A stretch of DNA of 64,000 nt from Paludibacteraceae bacterium. GTDB taxonomy: Bacteria > Bacteroidota > Bacteroidia > Bacteroidales > Paludibacteraceae. Under the pieces are notes generated by a model. It saw only the letters and a list, made by a program, of their open reading frames with translations. It was not told the origin of the DNA and did not search any database. The DNA lies in contig JAKSMY010000002.1 of the NCBI GenBank assembly GCA_024400275.1, positions 25,683 through 89,682 of the forward strand. Direction: 5' to 3'. Made by a program: the position numbers and the translations under genes. This document shows positions 44,731-53,351 of this stretch, in pieces (position 1 is the first letter of the stretch; every line of letters starts with the position of its first letter).

Positions 44731-45305
44731 TACAAGATACATTGGTCAGTTTGGACGTGCTGGAGAAAGAGTTTTGCTGCGATTTAGATTGTTGCAAGGG
44801 CTGTTGTTGTATCGAAGGTGATGCCGGAGCTCCTATCAGCAACGAGGAATGTGAAGAAGTGAAAAGAATCCTGCCTGTTCTGTTGCCGGAGATGACCAAA
44901 GAAGCACGTGCCGTGGTAGAAAAACAAGGTATATCCTATTTAGACCCCAGTGGCGAACGGGTAACATCTATTGTGAACGACAAAGATTGTGTCTTTGCCC
45001 GTACCGACCATAACGGCTGGTGCTATTGCCTAATAGAAAAAGCGTACAATGCGGGCAAGGTATCGTTCAAGAAACCAATTTCGTGTCACTTGTATCCGGT
45101 TCGTCTTACGCAAGTGGGTGACAAAGTGGGGGTGGAGTACCATCGTTGGGATATATGCCACTGTGCCCGTATTTTAGGAAAGAAAAATCATATTAAAATA
45201 TACGAGTTTTTGAAAGAACCACTTATTCGTCGTTTCGGACAAGATTGGTATAATGAGTTATGTCTTACCGCACAAGAATGGGAAAAACAATGCAAGCAGA
45301 AATAA
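44721..45305 (+). CDS. DUF3109 cysteine-rich protein
   Basis: A 194-residue protein starting MFVIQDTLVSLDVLEKEFCC. It has a dense cysteine cluster (CCDLDCCKGCCC, about 18-29), then CVFARTDHNGWCYC, SCHLYPVR and DICHCAR. The cysteines probably bind a metal or iron-sulfur cluster, as in the related zinc/iron-chelating family. Function is unknown. The start is the ATG overlapping the end of mntP. The longer frame beginning at 44592 is only the mntP antiphase. The 3' end overlaps cinA by 16 bases. Confidence 0.85.
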   Translation: MFVIQDTLVSLDVLEKEFCCDLDCCKGCCCIEGDAGAPISNEECEEVKRILPVLLPEMTKEARAVVEKQGISYLDPSGERVTSIVNDKDCVFARTDHNGWCYCLIEKAYNAGKVSFKKPISCHLYPVRLTQVGDKVGVEYHRWDICHCARILGKKNHIKIYEFLKEPLIRRFGQDWYNELCLTAQEWEKQCKQK

Positions 45306-46546
45306 TTACTATAGGCGACGAGCTGCTGATAGGTCAGGTTGTAGATACCAACTCGGCTTGGATGGCAGAAAGACTATTTGAAGAAGGAATCACCGTTAAA
45401 CAGATTACTTCTGTTCATGACGATGCGGAACATATCCTCAAAGCATTGGACGAGGCTTTTCAGCGGGCTGATATCGTTCTTACAACCGGCGGATTAGGTC
45501 CGACCAAAGACGATATTACCAAGCATGTGTTATGTGATTATTTTGGTACACGGTTGATACCTAATGCCCAAGTGGAAGCCCATGTGCGCGACTTATATAA
45601 AGACCGTCCTGATGTCCTTAATCGCCTGACGGCTACCCAGTGGCTTGTGCCGGAGGCTTGTACGGTATTGGAAAACAGGGTAGGCAGTGCACCCATCATG
45701 GCCTTTACCAAAAATTCTCCATTCTCAACTCTCCATTCTCAATTCTTAATTTCTATGCCCGGTGTGCCGTACGAAATGAAAATAGCCATGACCGAACAAG
45801 TGCTACCGTGGTTAGCAGGTCTAACGGGTTTAACGGGTTTAATGGGTTTAGCCCATCGTACATTGTTAGTGAGTGGCATAGCGGAAAGCAGTTTGGCTAT
45901 TTTATTGGAAGATTGGGAGACGCATCTGCCGAAAAGTCTGCACTTGGCTTATTTGCCTAAGGACGGAATTATTCGTTTGAGATTAGATTTTCAAGGCACG
46001 GAACGGGAGTGCTTTGAAACTGAATGGAACAAATTGAAGACGTTTGTGAACGAGTATATCGTGTTGGACGAAGATAAACCCTTGGAATTGGCGGTAGGCG
46101 AGTTGCTCAAAGCAAAAGGAATGACTATCAGCACAGCTGAAAGTTGCACAGGTGGTAAGTTGGCAGCTCTGCTGAATAAACACAGTGGCAGTTCGTGTTG
46201 GTACAGGGGAAGTGTGGTGGCATACGATAATTCCGTCAAACAGAATGTATTAGGCGTTTGTGAGGAAGATTTAAAACGATACGGAGCTGTTAGCGAACGG
46301 GTGGTAAAACAGATGGCAGAGGGGGCTCGTCGATTATGTGGTACGGATTTTGCAGTAGCAACCAGTGGGGTTGCAGGTCCTACCGGAGGTACGCCCGATA
46401 AACCTGTCGGAACGGTGTGGATAGCGTGGGCAGGGCCTAACGGAACAGAGGCAGAATGCTATTATTTGGGTAAGTTGAGAGAACAAATAACCGATAGAGC
46501 ATGTACCAAAGCACTCATAAAAATGCTGAAAAATTTGCAAATATGA
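45290..46546 (+). CDS. cinA: CinA-like protein (nicotinamide-nucleotide amidohydrolase)
   Basis: A 418-residue protein with both CinA domains. The N-terminal MoaB/MogA-like domain begins MQAEIITIGDELLIGQVVDT and includes TTGGLGPTKDDITK. The C-terminal amidase domain has the nucleophile serine in ISTAESCTGGKLAA and then ATSGVAGPTGGTPDKPVGT. It recycles NMN. Two repeat insertions split the N-terminal half: SPFSTLHSQF (7-bp units) and GLTGLTGLMGL (9-bp units). The start is chosen at ATG 45290, as the ten codons before it belong to DUF3109. Confidence 0.93.
   Translation: MQAEIITIGDELLIGQVVDTNSAWMAERLFEEGITVKQITSVHDDAEHILKALDEAFQRADIVLTTGGLGPTKDDITKHVLCDYFGTRLIPNAQVEAHVRDLYKDRPDVLNRLTATQWLVPEACTVLENRVGSAPIMAFTKNSPFSTLHSQFLISMPGVPYEMKIAMTEQVLPWLAGLTGLTGLMGLAHRTLLVSGIAESSLAILLEDWETHLPKSLHLAYLPKDGIIRLRLDFQGTERECFETEWNKLKTFVNEYIVLDEDKPLELAVGELLKAKGMTISTAESCTGGKLAALLNKHSGSSCWYRGSVVAYDNSVKQNVLGVCEEDLKRYGAVSERVVKQMAEGARRLCGTDFAVATSGVAGPTGGTPDKPVGTVWIAWAGPNGTEAECYYLGKLREQITDRACTKALIKMLKNLQI
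45714..45755. repeat. Heptamer array inside cinA
   Basis: Six 7-base units (ATTCTCC, ATTCTCA, ACTCTCC, ATTCTCA, ATTCTTA, ATTTCTA) in frame, without stops. Confidence 0.85.
45817..45852. repeat. 9-bp array inside cinA
   Basis: Four 9-base units (AGGTCTAAC, GGGTTTAAC, GGGTTTAAT, GGGTTTAGC) encode GLTGLTGLMGLA. Similar GTTTAGC units recur at 63867-63892. Confidence 0.85.
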
Positions 46547-46565
46547 AATATTTTTTGTACTTTTG
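46534..46565 (+). promoter_or_regulatory. Consensus promoter inside the end of cinA
   Basis: TTTG (46534-46537), 20 bases, TACTTTTG (46558-46565). It drives the following membrane protein gene and operon; the ATG is at 46584. Confidence 0.82.
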
Positions 46566-46583
46566 CACCAAATTTGGATAATT

Positions 46584-46949
46584 ATGGCAACAAAAAGTAA
46601 AGTAATCACGTGGTTAACACTGATTCTAATTTTAGGATTGGCAGGTTTTGTGTACTTTAAGTTCTGCTTTGTTTATGCTACGGCAGACAATACTGGTACA
46701 ATTAATTACTTTAAGAAAGAAGGTTTTATCTTTAAGACCTACGAGGGCAAGATGATTCAAACCGGTACACAAGCAGGTATGAAATCGTACGAGTTCAAGT
46801 TCTCTGTAGAAGATGAACATGTGGCTCAACAGATTCGGGACAATGCCGATAAAGAAATGACAGTCATCACCAAACAGTATCTGGGCGTGCTTCCATGGCG
46901 TGGAGATAGTCGTTTTGTGGTGGATAGTATAGTTGTTAGAGGTAAATAA
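46584..46949 (+). CDS. Small single-pass membrane protein, conserved in Bacteroidota
   Basis: A 121-residue protein with one N-terminal membrane helix (about 9-30) and a soluble part containing NYFKKEGFIFKTYEGKM. This segment is typical of a Bacteroidota family sometimes mislabelled 6-phosphogluconate dehydrogenase; no dehydrogenase fold is present. The ATG at 46584 is chosen because the TTG frame start upstream lies inside the -7 element. It begins an operon that continues 2 bases later with an acyl-CoA ligase. Function is unknown. Confidence 0.78.
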   Translation: MATKSKVITWLTLILILGLAGFVYFKFCFVYATADNTGTINYFKKEGFIFKTYEGKMIQTGTQAGMKSYEFKFSVEDEHVAQQIRDNADKEMTVITKQYLGVLPWRGDSRFVVDSIVVRGK

Positions 46950-46951
46950 TT

Positions 46952-48631
46952 ATGCTAAAATCTCCTGAAGATAATTTTGTCAAGATTTTCGAACGTACGT
47001 TTCGTGACCATTGGGACTTGGAGGCTATTACCGATTGGGGTACCACCAATACGCTGACGTACGGTCAGATGGCTGAGCAGATATGGAAACTGCAACGGCT
47101 ATTCCACCATTGTGGGGTCAAGAAAGATGACCGTATCGCCGTGATGGGACGTAATAACTGCAATTGGGTTACTGTTTATTTGGCTACGGTGACGTATGGT
47201 GCTATCATAGTGCCTATTTTGCAGGATTTCAAGCCGGAAGATGCTCTTCATATTATCAATCACTCCGGCAGTAAACTGCTGTTTATTACGGACTTGATTT
47301 ATGAGGGCATGACTCTTGAGCAGATGGAAGAGACTCGCGTGGTATATTCGTTGACTGACTTTAAGGTGTTGTCAACGGATATAAGCGAAAAAAAAGATGT
47401 CAGTTGGCAATGGGCGAATGGCGAATTTGAAAAGAAATTCCCTAACGGAATGCAAGCCGGTGATGTGGTTTATCGTGAGCGTAGCAACGCGGAGATAGCC
47501 TCTATCAACTATACCAGCGGAACAACAGGTTTCTCCAAAGGTGTTGTCACTCCGTGTAATGCTTTAGCCGGACATATACATTTCTTCTTCACTACGGGAA
47601 AGGTATATCCGGGTTGCCGCCATGTGGCTTTCTTACCATTAGCGCACGCATACGGATGTGCGGTAGATTTCTTGGGTTGTTTGGCAGCCGGTGGACACAC
47701 CTATTTTATAGGTCGTACTCCTGCACCGAAAATTTTATTGCAAGCTTTCAAAGAAGTTAAGCCGACACTCATTTTGTCCGTGCCGTTGATTTTGGAAAAG
47801 ATATACAAACAGTATATAGTTCCTCAAATAGCCAAACCGCCTATTTCGTGGGTGTTGAAAGTGCCCTTGTTGGACCAAGTGGTGCTGGATAAGATTCGTC
47901 AGCAGATGATGGACGTATTTGGAGGTGAGTTTGCTCAAATCATTATTGGTGGAGCTCCGCTGAATGAGGAGGTGGAAAATTTCTTGCGCCGTATCAAATT
48001 CCCGATGACAGTTGGATACGGTATGACCGAGTGTGCACCTTTAATATCGTGGACGGAGTGGCCGAATAGTAAACCCGGCTCGTGCGGTAAGGTGTTGGAC
48101 GGTTTGATGGAAGCAAAGATTGTTCATCCCAATGCAGAAGGTGTAGGAGAAGTGTTGGTGCGGGGTGAACATGTGATGAAAGGCTATTATCGCAACGATG
48201 AAGCCACACGCGAGGCTTTCACCAAAGACGGCTGGTTGCGTACCGGTGATTTGGGACTGATTGACGAAGATGGCTTTTTGTTCATCAAAGGACGTAATAA
48301 GACGATGCTCTTAGGTCCGAGTGGGCAGAATATCTATCCGGAAGAGATTGAGTCTAAACTGAATAACCTGCCATACGTGAGTGAGTCGATTGTAATTCAA
48401 CATGAGGATCATTTGGTAGCGTTGGTTTATCCTGATTATACGGCTGCTGACCAAAACCACCTCACACAAGACGAGCTGGCAGAGGCTATGGAAAATAACC
48501 GCAAAACACTGAATAAACAATTGGCGGCATACGAGCAGGTAACCAAGGTAAAATTGTATCCTCACGAGTTTGAGAAGACTCCGAAACGTTCCATCAAACG
48601 TTTCCTATACACCCAAATGGCAGCGGATTGA
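46952..48631 (+). CDS. AMP-binding long-chain acyl-CoA synthetase
   Basis: A 559-residue member of the acyl-adenylate family. The P-loop-like motif is INYTSGTTGFSKGVVTP (about 183-199). YGMTECAPLISW and the hinge GWLRTGDLGLIDEDGF follow, and the catalytic lysine is in TPKRSIKRFLY near the end. It activates fatty acids to acyl-CoA, probably at the inner membrane, and may work with the FadL-like outer-membrane protein three genes on. A stretch WQWANGEFE (about 152-160) may derive from TGGCGAA heptamers. The stop overlaps the coaX frame by a few bases. Confidence 0.9.
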   Translation: MLKSPEDNFVKIFERTFRDHWDLEAITDWGTTNTLTYGQMAEQIWKLQRLFHHCGVKKDDRIAVMGRNNCNWVTVYLATVTYGAIIVPILQDFKPEDALHIINHSGSKLLFITDLIYEGMTLEQMEETRVVYSLTDFKVLSTDISEKKDVSWQWANGEFEKKFPNGMQAGDVVYRERSNAEIASINYTSGTTGFSKGVVTPCNALAGHIHFFFTTGKVYPGCRHVAFLPLAHAYGCAVDFLGCLAAGGHTYFIGRTPAPKILLQAFKEVKPTLILSVPLILEKIYKQYIVPQIAKPPISWVLKVPLLDQVVLDKIRQQMMDVFGGEFAQIIIGGAPLNEEVENFLRRIKFPMTVGYGMTECAPLISWTEWPNSKPGSCGKVLDGLMEAKIVHPNAEGVGEVLVRGEHVMKGYYRNDEATREAFTKDGWLRTGDLGLIDEDGFLFIKGRNKTMLLGPSGQNIYPEEIESKLNNLPYVSESIVIQHEDHLVALVYPDYTAADQNHLTQDELAEAMENNRKTLNKQLAAYEQVTKVKLYPHEFEKTPKRSIKRFLYTQMAAD

Positions 48632-48633
48632 GT

Positions 48634-49386
48634 ATGAATATCTGTATTGATCAAGGTAACTCGCGCACCAAAGTGGCATTGTTCGACAAGGAAGGCAAGA
48701 TGTTGAAACACTTTGTGTATAAGTCTTTTACATCTGTTGATGCGGAACAGTTATTTGCTCTTTATCCCATTGAGAATAGCATTATCTCATCTGTGGTCAA
48801 TTTGGAGTCGAGTATGGTCAATGCACTCAATCGATTGAGTAAACATTTTGTGTTGTTTGACCACCACACACCTGTGCCGATACAAAATGATTACTTAACA
48901 CCGGAGACACTGGGGCAGGATCGTTTGGCAGCCGCTGTGGGAGCATCTTGGTTATGCCCGAAAGATAACTTGTTGATAATAGATGTAGGTAGTGCCATTA
49001 CGTATGATTTTATTAGCGAGGAAGGTCATTTCTTGGGTGGAAATATCGCGCCGGGATTGAAGATGCGCCTTACCGTACTTCGCACAATGACAAAGAAACT
49101 GCCCCAGGTGGAAGTAGATGAGCAGGAGTTGATTCCATTATATGGTCAAAAAACGCGTGATGCCATTGCGGCAGGGGTGGTTCGTGGCATAGTTTTTGAA
49201 TTGAAGGGGTATATACGTACTATGGCAGAGCGCACGTCTCACTACACAACGTTTTTGACGGGAGGAAATGCACCGTATGTGTTAAATGCTGTTCAAAAAG
49301 ATGTACGATACGAAAAATCGTTGGTGCTAATAGGACTAAATCGTATATTGGAATATAATAATCGGGAGGATAATAGTATACGATGA
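48634..49386 (+). CDS. coaX: Type III pantothenate kinase
   Basis: A 250-residue kinase for the first step of CoA biosynthesis. The ASKHA-fold motifs are present: ICIDQGNSRTKVALF at the N-terminus, the LGQDRLAAAVGA substrate loop, LLIIDVGSAITYDFI and GGNIAPGL. I use the ATG at 48634, two codons inside the frame. The last codons (REDNSIR) and the TGA stop lie at the start of an 11-bp tandem array (49374-49417), so the natural C-terminus may have been changed by the repeat. Confidence 0.93.
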   Translation: MNICIDQGNSRTKVALFDKEGKMLKHFVYKSFTSVDAEQLFALYPIENSIISSVVNLESSMVNALNRLSKHFVLFDHHTPVPIQNDYLTPETLGQDRLAAAVGASWLCPKDNLLIIDVGSAITYDFISEEGHFLGGNIAPGLKMRLTVLRTMTKKLPQVEVDEQELIPLYGQKTRDAIAAGVVRGIVFELKGYIRTMAERTSHYTTFLTGGNAPYVLNAVQKDVRYEKSLVLIGLNRILEYNNREDNSIR

Positions 49387-49417
49387 GTATAGGATGAGTA
49401 TAGGATGAGTATAGGAT
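49374..49417. repeat. 11-bp array (GAGTATAGGAT) at the coaX end
   Basis: TAGTATACGAT followed by three perfect GAGTATAGGAT units. The same unit is found at 9427-9448, about 40 kb away. The array carries the coaX stop and ends 7 bases before the TTG start of the next gene. Confidence 0.92.
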
Positions 49418-49424
49418 TGTTATT

Positions 49425-50630
49425 TTGAAAAGGGTATTATATATAGTGACGTTGATGCTGATACCGATGGTGCTGATGGCGCAATCGGGTTCGCCTGCAT
49501 CTCGATTCGGATATGGTGAGTTGAATGACAATATTTCAGCCGAATCTCGTGCCATGGGCGGTGTGCTGACAGGAATACGTTCCAGTCGCACCATCAATCC
49601 TTCTCAACCTGCTTCTTACACGGCAGCCGATAGTTTGAGTTTTATGTTCGATATTGCCGTCGGATTAGGGTGGACACGTTTCCAAGATGCCAATGGTATG
49701 CAAAATAAACCCACCGGTTCGTTGGAATATGTAACGTTGCAATTCCCGATTTGGAAACGTTGGATAGCTTTCTCAGCCGGTATTATGCCCTATACACAAG
49801 TTGATTATAAATTCTCGCAAGGCGGGCAAACCGATGATGGAAAATATAACTATTCTACTACGTTCTCCGGCAAAGGCGGTTTGAGTCAGGTATATGCCGG
49901 TTTGGGATTCAATATAATGAACTGGGTAGCTGTAGGTGCTAATTTTTATTATGTGTTTGGTAGGGTAGAGAATTATACAACCCTGAGTTTTACCGGTGGA
50001 GATGTCAATAGTTCGGAGATATTGCGGTATATGGACATGCGTGCCTGCAAGACGCGAATCGGTGCCCAGTTCTTTCATACTTTCGCCGGCAAGCATGGTG
50101 TAGTAGTGGGTGCAACATTTGAGCCGAAACTGAAATTGGGTGGCGATTATCTGGTAACGGAAACATATACGTTGGATACGGCCATTACAAAGAGTAATTC
50201 CGAGATGCCGATGGCATTGAGCGTGGGTGGAAGTTATGTGTGGAATAATAGTTTGACCATTGCTGTTGATTACACGTTCCAAAATTGGTCAGATGCCGTT
50301 TATTTCGGTAAAAAAGGTTTTTTGCACGACCGGCAACGTGTGGCAATGGGTTTGGAATATCGTCATAATCCATATAGTATGAAATATGGAGAACGTATGT
50401 ATTGGCGCGTTGGCGCGAACATGACAAATAGTTATACGAAAGGTGCGAATTGGCAAGATTTCGCCGTTTCAATGGGCTTTGGTTTTCCGCTACGCTCCAC
50501 ATCAACTATTTTGAATACAACGTTTGAGTATGGTCGTAAACTCTCATTGAGTGGAATGGAGGAGCATAATTTGAGGGTGATAATAGATATTGCCGTAAAT
50601 GAACAATGGTTCCATAAACGTAAATTATAA
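49425..50630 (+). CDS. FadL-like outer-membrane beta-barrel protein
   Basis: A 401-residue protein with a signal peptide (ending LMAQ) and many alternating strands such as WIAFSAGIMPYTQVDYKFSQ. The C-terminal end NEQWFHKRKL is typical of Bacteroidota FadL/OmpP1-like proteins placed between coaX and a TPR gene. It may admit hydrophobic molecules across the outer membrane. The start is a TTG (49425-49427) just after the 11-bp array. The next in-frame ATG would cut the signal peptide in half. Confidence 0.82.
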   Translation: MKRVLYIVTLMLIPMVLMAQSGSPASRFGYGELNDNISAESRAMGGVLTGIRSSRTINPSQPASYTAADSLSFMFDIAVGLGWTRFQDANGMQNKPTGSLEYVTLQFPIWKRWIAFSAGIMPYTQVDYKFSQGGQTDDGKYNYSTTFSGKGGLSQVYAGLGFNIMNWVAVGANFYYVFGRVENYTTLSFTGGDVNSSEILRYMDMRACKTRIGAQFFHTFAGKHGVVVGATFEPKLKLGGDYLVTETYTLDTAITKSNSEMPMALSVGGSYVWNNSLTIAVDYTFQNWSDAVYFGKKGFLHDRQRVAMGLEYRHNPYSMKYGERMYWRVGANMTNSYTKGANWQDFAVSMGFGFPLRSTSTILNTTFEYGRKLSLSGMEEHNLRVIIDIAVNEQWFHKRKL

Positions 50631-50648
50631 ACATAAATACATTTGATT

Positions 50649-52076
50649 ATGAAGAAGACATTATTGATTTTTGCCTTAGTGGCAACAGTTCCTACTTTAG
50701 CGTGTGCTAAAAAGCCTAAACAAAAAGTAGTAGAACCGGAACCGGTGCCTGCAGTGGAGGAAGAAGTTGTGGAAGAATTGCCCGAACCTACTCAAGAATG
50801 CTTGGGACAGATTTCTATGTTCTCCGAGTATGCCAAAGCTAAACAATATCAAGACGCTTACGGACCATGGTTGGAGGCTTATAAGAATTGCCCTTATGCC
50901 AATAAAGCCATTTATAGCAAGGGGGCGGATATTTTGGAGTGGAAGTTTGATAATGCCACTTCTGCCGAAGAAAAAGAACAAATCCGTCAACTCGCTATGG
51001 AGATGTACGACAAGCGAATCAAATACTTTGGTACAGACCCCAAATATCCTGTTCCTTATATATTAGGTCAAAAGGGTGTGGCTTATTGCAAGTTCTATGC
51101 CGAAGTTCCCCAGAAAATTGATGCTTATAATTGGCTCAAAGAGAGTGTGAACGCTATGGGATATAATTCACAACTGAGTGTGTTGGTTAAATTGGCTGAG
51201 GTTAGTAATGAGTTATACAAGTCCGACCCCGAGAAGTATGCCGAGCAGTATATTGCTGATTATTCACAGGTGAACGGACTGCTGCAATATATTTGGGATA
51301 ACCCTGCCAGCAAGAATGCCACTGCTGCTGCCCAACAGAAGGAGTATGTAGATGGTCTGTTTGCTACTTCCGGTGCTGCCAGTTGCGAGAAATTGGATGA
51401 GTTGTACCAGAATTACGTAAATACCAACGGAGAGTACTTGGAGGATATGCTCAAGATGATGAAACTCTATCGTAGTGTTAACTGTACGGAGTCGGATGTC
51501 TATTTTGCTGCTTCTGCTGCTGCTCATAAGTTGCAACCCACCGAGGAATCTGCCGTAGGTTGTGCCAAGATGAGTTATAAGAAAGAGGATTGGAAAGGTG
51601 CGATAGATTATTATATGGAAGCCCTTTCTCTCATTGCAGAGGAAGCCAATGAAGAAGAAGATCGTGCGGATTATCAATTTGCTATTGCTTTTATTATGAT
51701 GGATAAGATGCATCGTTATGCAGACGCTCGCTCGTATGCACGCTCCAGTATGGAATCCAATCCTGCTAAAGCCGGTCGCTGCTACCTGCTCATTGGTATG
51801 TGCTATGCTGCTTCGCAACCGTATTCGTCTTCGGATTATCCTGCTGCCAAAGCTGATATTTTGAATAAAACTGCGTACTGGGCTGCCGTTGATCAGTTCC
51901 AAAAAGCAAAACAATATGAAGATTGCGCTGAAGAAGCAGCTAAACAGATTGCTTTTTACAGCAAGTATTTCCCTACCAAGGAGAATATGTTTGACCTGCC
52001 CGGTGAGTTCGGTTCAGGTACTTTCATTGTAGGCGGTTGGATTAACGAAAAAACGATATGCCGTCCCGCCAAGTAA
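50649..52076 (+). CDS. Exported helical-repeat (TPR-like) protein
   Basis: A 475-residue protein with signal peptide MKKTLLIFALVATVPTLACA, a Pro/Glu/Val-rich linker (about 24-50) and helical repeats. The C-terminal ones (about 320-430) look like TPR. In Bacteroidota this position between the FadL-like gene and lptC is held by a TPR protein, presumably an envelope scaffold. A cysteine follows TLA at the signal end, but the residue at -3 is not typical of a lipobox. The gene overlaps lptC by 19 bases. Confidence 0.82.
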   Translation: MKKTLLIFALVATVPTLACAKKPKQKVVEPEPVPAVEEEVVEELPEPTQECLGQISMFSEYAKAKQYQDAYGPWLEAYKNCPYANKAIYSKGADILEWKFDNATSAEEKEQIRQLAMEMYDKRIKYFGTDPKYPVPYILGQKGVAYCKFYAEVPQKIDAYNWLKESVNAMGYNSQLSVLVKLAEVSNELYKSDPEKYAEQYIADYSQVNGLLQYIWDNPASKNATAAAQQKEYVDGLFATSGAASCEKLDELYQNYVNTNGEYLEDMLKMMKLYRSVNCTESDVYFAASAAAHKLQPTEESAVGCAKMSYKKEDWKGAIDYYMEALSLIAEEANEEEDRADYQFAIAFIMMDKMHRYADARSYARSSMESNPAKAGRCYLLIGMCYAASQPYSSSDYPAAKADILNKTAYWAAVDQFQKAKQYEDCAEEAAKQIAFYSKYFPTKENMFDLPGEFGSGTFIVGGWINEKTICRPAK

Positions 52077-52627
52077 TAGCTATTGTTATTAGTGTTTTAA
52101 TGCTGTTAGTTGCTTGCGGAAAGGGCAAACGACTGAAGGCAGAAGCTATAGAAGATCGCTCCGCCACACCCATTTTGGATGCAGGCGGAGTATCTACTTT
52201 GATTTCAGATTCCGGTGTAACGCGTTATCGTATCAGTGCCGGAAAATGGCAAGTTTATGACAAAGCCGAGCCGTCTTATTGGGAGTTTATAGAGGGCGTT
52301 TATTTGGAGAAGTTTGACGAACAGATGAAGGTGGAAGCTTCCATTCGTTCCGATTACGCCAAATATTTAGACCAACAGGGACTATGGGAATTAGATGGAA
52401 ATGTGCATGCCATGAACGAAGCCGGAGAGGAGTTTGATACACCTCAATTGTTTTGGAATCAGAACGAAGAACGAGTCTATTCTGATTCGTCTATTACCAT
52501 TCATCGTGCTACGTCCACACTGGTTGGAATAGGGTTTCAAAGCAATCAAACGATGTCAGAATATGTAATTTTACAACCAACGGGATTTTTCCCTATTGAC
52601 GAAAAAAATGAAACTATTGGAGAATAA
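52058..52627 (+). CDS. lptC: LPS export protein LptC, lipoprotein-like
   Basis: A 189-residue protein of the LptC family, which links the inner-membrane LPS transporter to the periplasmic bridge. The N-terminus has a membrane helix ending in the lipobox LLVAC (about 16-20). The beta-jellyroll part includes WEFIEGVYLEKFDEQMKVEA and DGNVHAMNEAGEEFDTPQLF. It overlaps the TPR gene by 19 bases upstream and fabG by 20 bases downstream. Confidence 0.88.
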   Translation: MPSRQVIAIVISVLMLLVACGKGKRLKAEAIEDRSATPILDAGGVSTLISDSGVTRYRISAGKWQVYDKAEPSYWEFIEGVYLEKFDEQMKVEASIRSDYAKYLDQQGLWELDGNVHAMNEAGEEFDTPQLFWNQNEERVYSDSSITIHRATSTLVGIGFQSNQTMSEYVILQPTGFFPIDEKNETIGE

Positions 52628-53351
52628 AGTGGCAGTTATTACAGGTGCTGCCCGCGGTATTGGAAAACAAATAGCTTTGGTATATGCCAAAGAAGGTTGT
52701 CACATTGCTTTTACGGATTTAGTCATTAACGAAGTTGCTGAGCAGACTTGTGCTGAGATAGAGGCATTGGGGGTTCGTTGCAAGGCGTACGCCAGCAATG
52801 CTGCTGATTTTGAAGATACGCATAAGGTGATTGAACAAGTGATGGCAGATTTTGGTCAGATAGATGTGCTGGTCAATAATGCCGGTATTACCAAAGATGG
52901 CCTACTGTTGCGTATGACCGAGCAGCAATGGGACGCTGTATTGAGCGTTAATCTCAAGTCTGCCTTTAACTTTATTCATGCCGTTACGCCTATTATGATG
53001 CGTCAGCGTAGTGGTTCCATTATTTCCATGTCCAGTGTAGTAGGTTTGAATGGTAATGCCGGTCAAGCTAATTATGCGGCTTCTAAAGCAGGTATTATTG
53101 CCTTAACAAAAACGACCGCCAAGGAAATGGGCGGTCGTGGTATTCGTGCTAATGCTATTGCTCCGGGTTTTATTATGACTGATATGACGGCAGCCTTGCC
53201 GGAAGCCACATTGGCTGAGTTTGTAAAGATGATTCCTATGCGCCGTGGCGGTCAGCCGGAAGAAGTGGCTAAAGTAGCCTTGTTCTTGGCTTGCGACTTG
53301 TCCTCTTATGTAAGCGGACAAGTCATTCAAGTCAATGGCGCAATGGGTTGA
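52608..53351 (+). CDS. fabG: 3-oxoacyl-[acyl-carrier-protein] reductase
   Basis: A 247-residue short-chain dehydrogenase of fatty-acid elongation. The NADPH motif is TGAARGIGKQIA, followed by NNAG (VLVNNAGITKDG). The catalytic serine is in SMSSVVGLNGNAGQ with YAASK two turns later, and the C-terminus is SGQVIQVNGAMG. The ATG at 52608 is chosen over the longer frame, whose extra codons are inside lptC. It ends at the very base before the convergent groEL stop, with no terminator between. Confidence 0.94.
   Translation: MKLLENKVAVITGAARGIGKQIALVYAKEGCHIAFTDLVINEVAEQTCAEIEALGVRCKAYASNAADFEDTHKVIEQVMADFGQIDVLVNNAGITKDGLLLRMTEQQWDAVLSVNLKSAFNFIHAVTPIMMRQRSGSIISMSSVVGLNGNAGQANYAASKAGIIALTKTTAKEMGGRGIRANAIAPGFIMTDMTAALPEATLAEFVKMIPMRRGGQPEEVAKVALFLACDLSSYVSGQVIQVNGAMG

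Noticed and set aside
46563..46583. TTG start seven codons before the small membrane protein
   Set aside because: It lies inside the -7 promoter element, upstream of any transcript from it.
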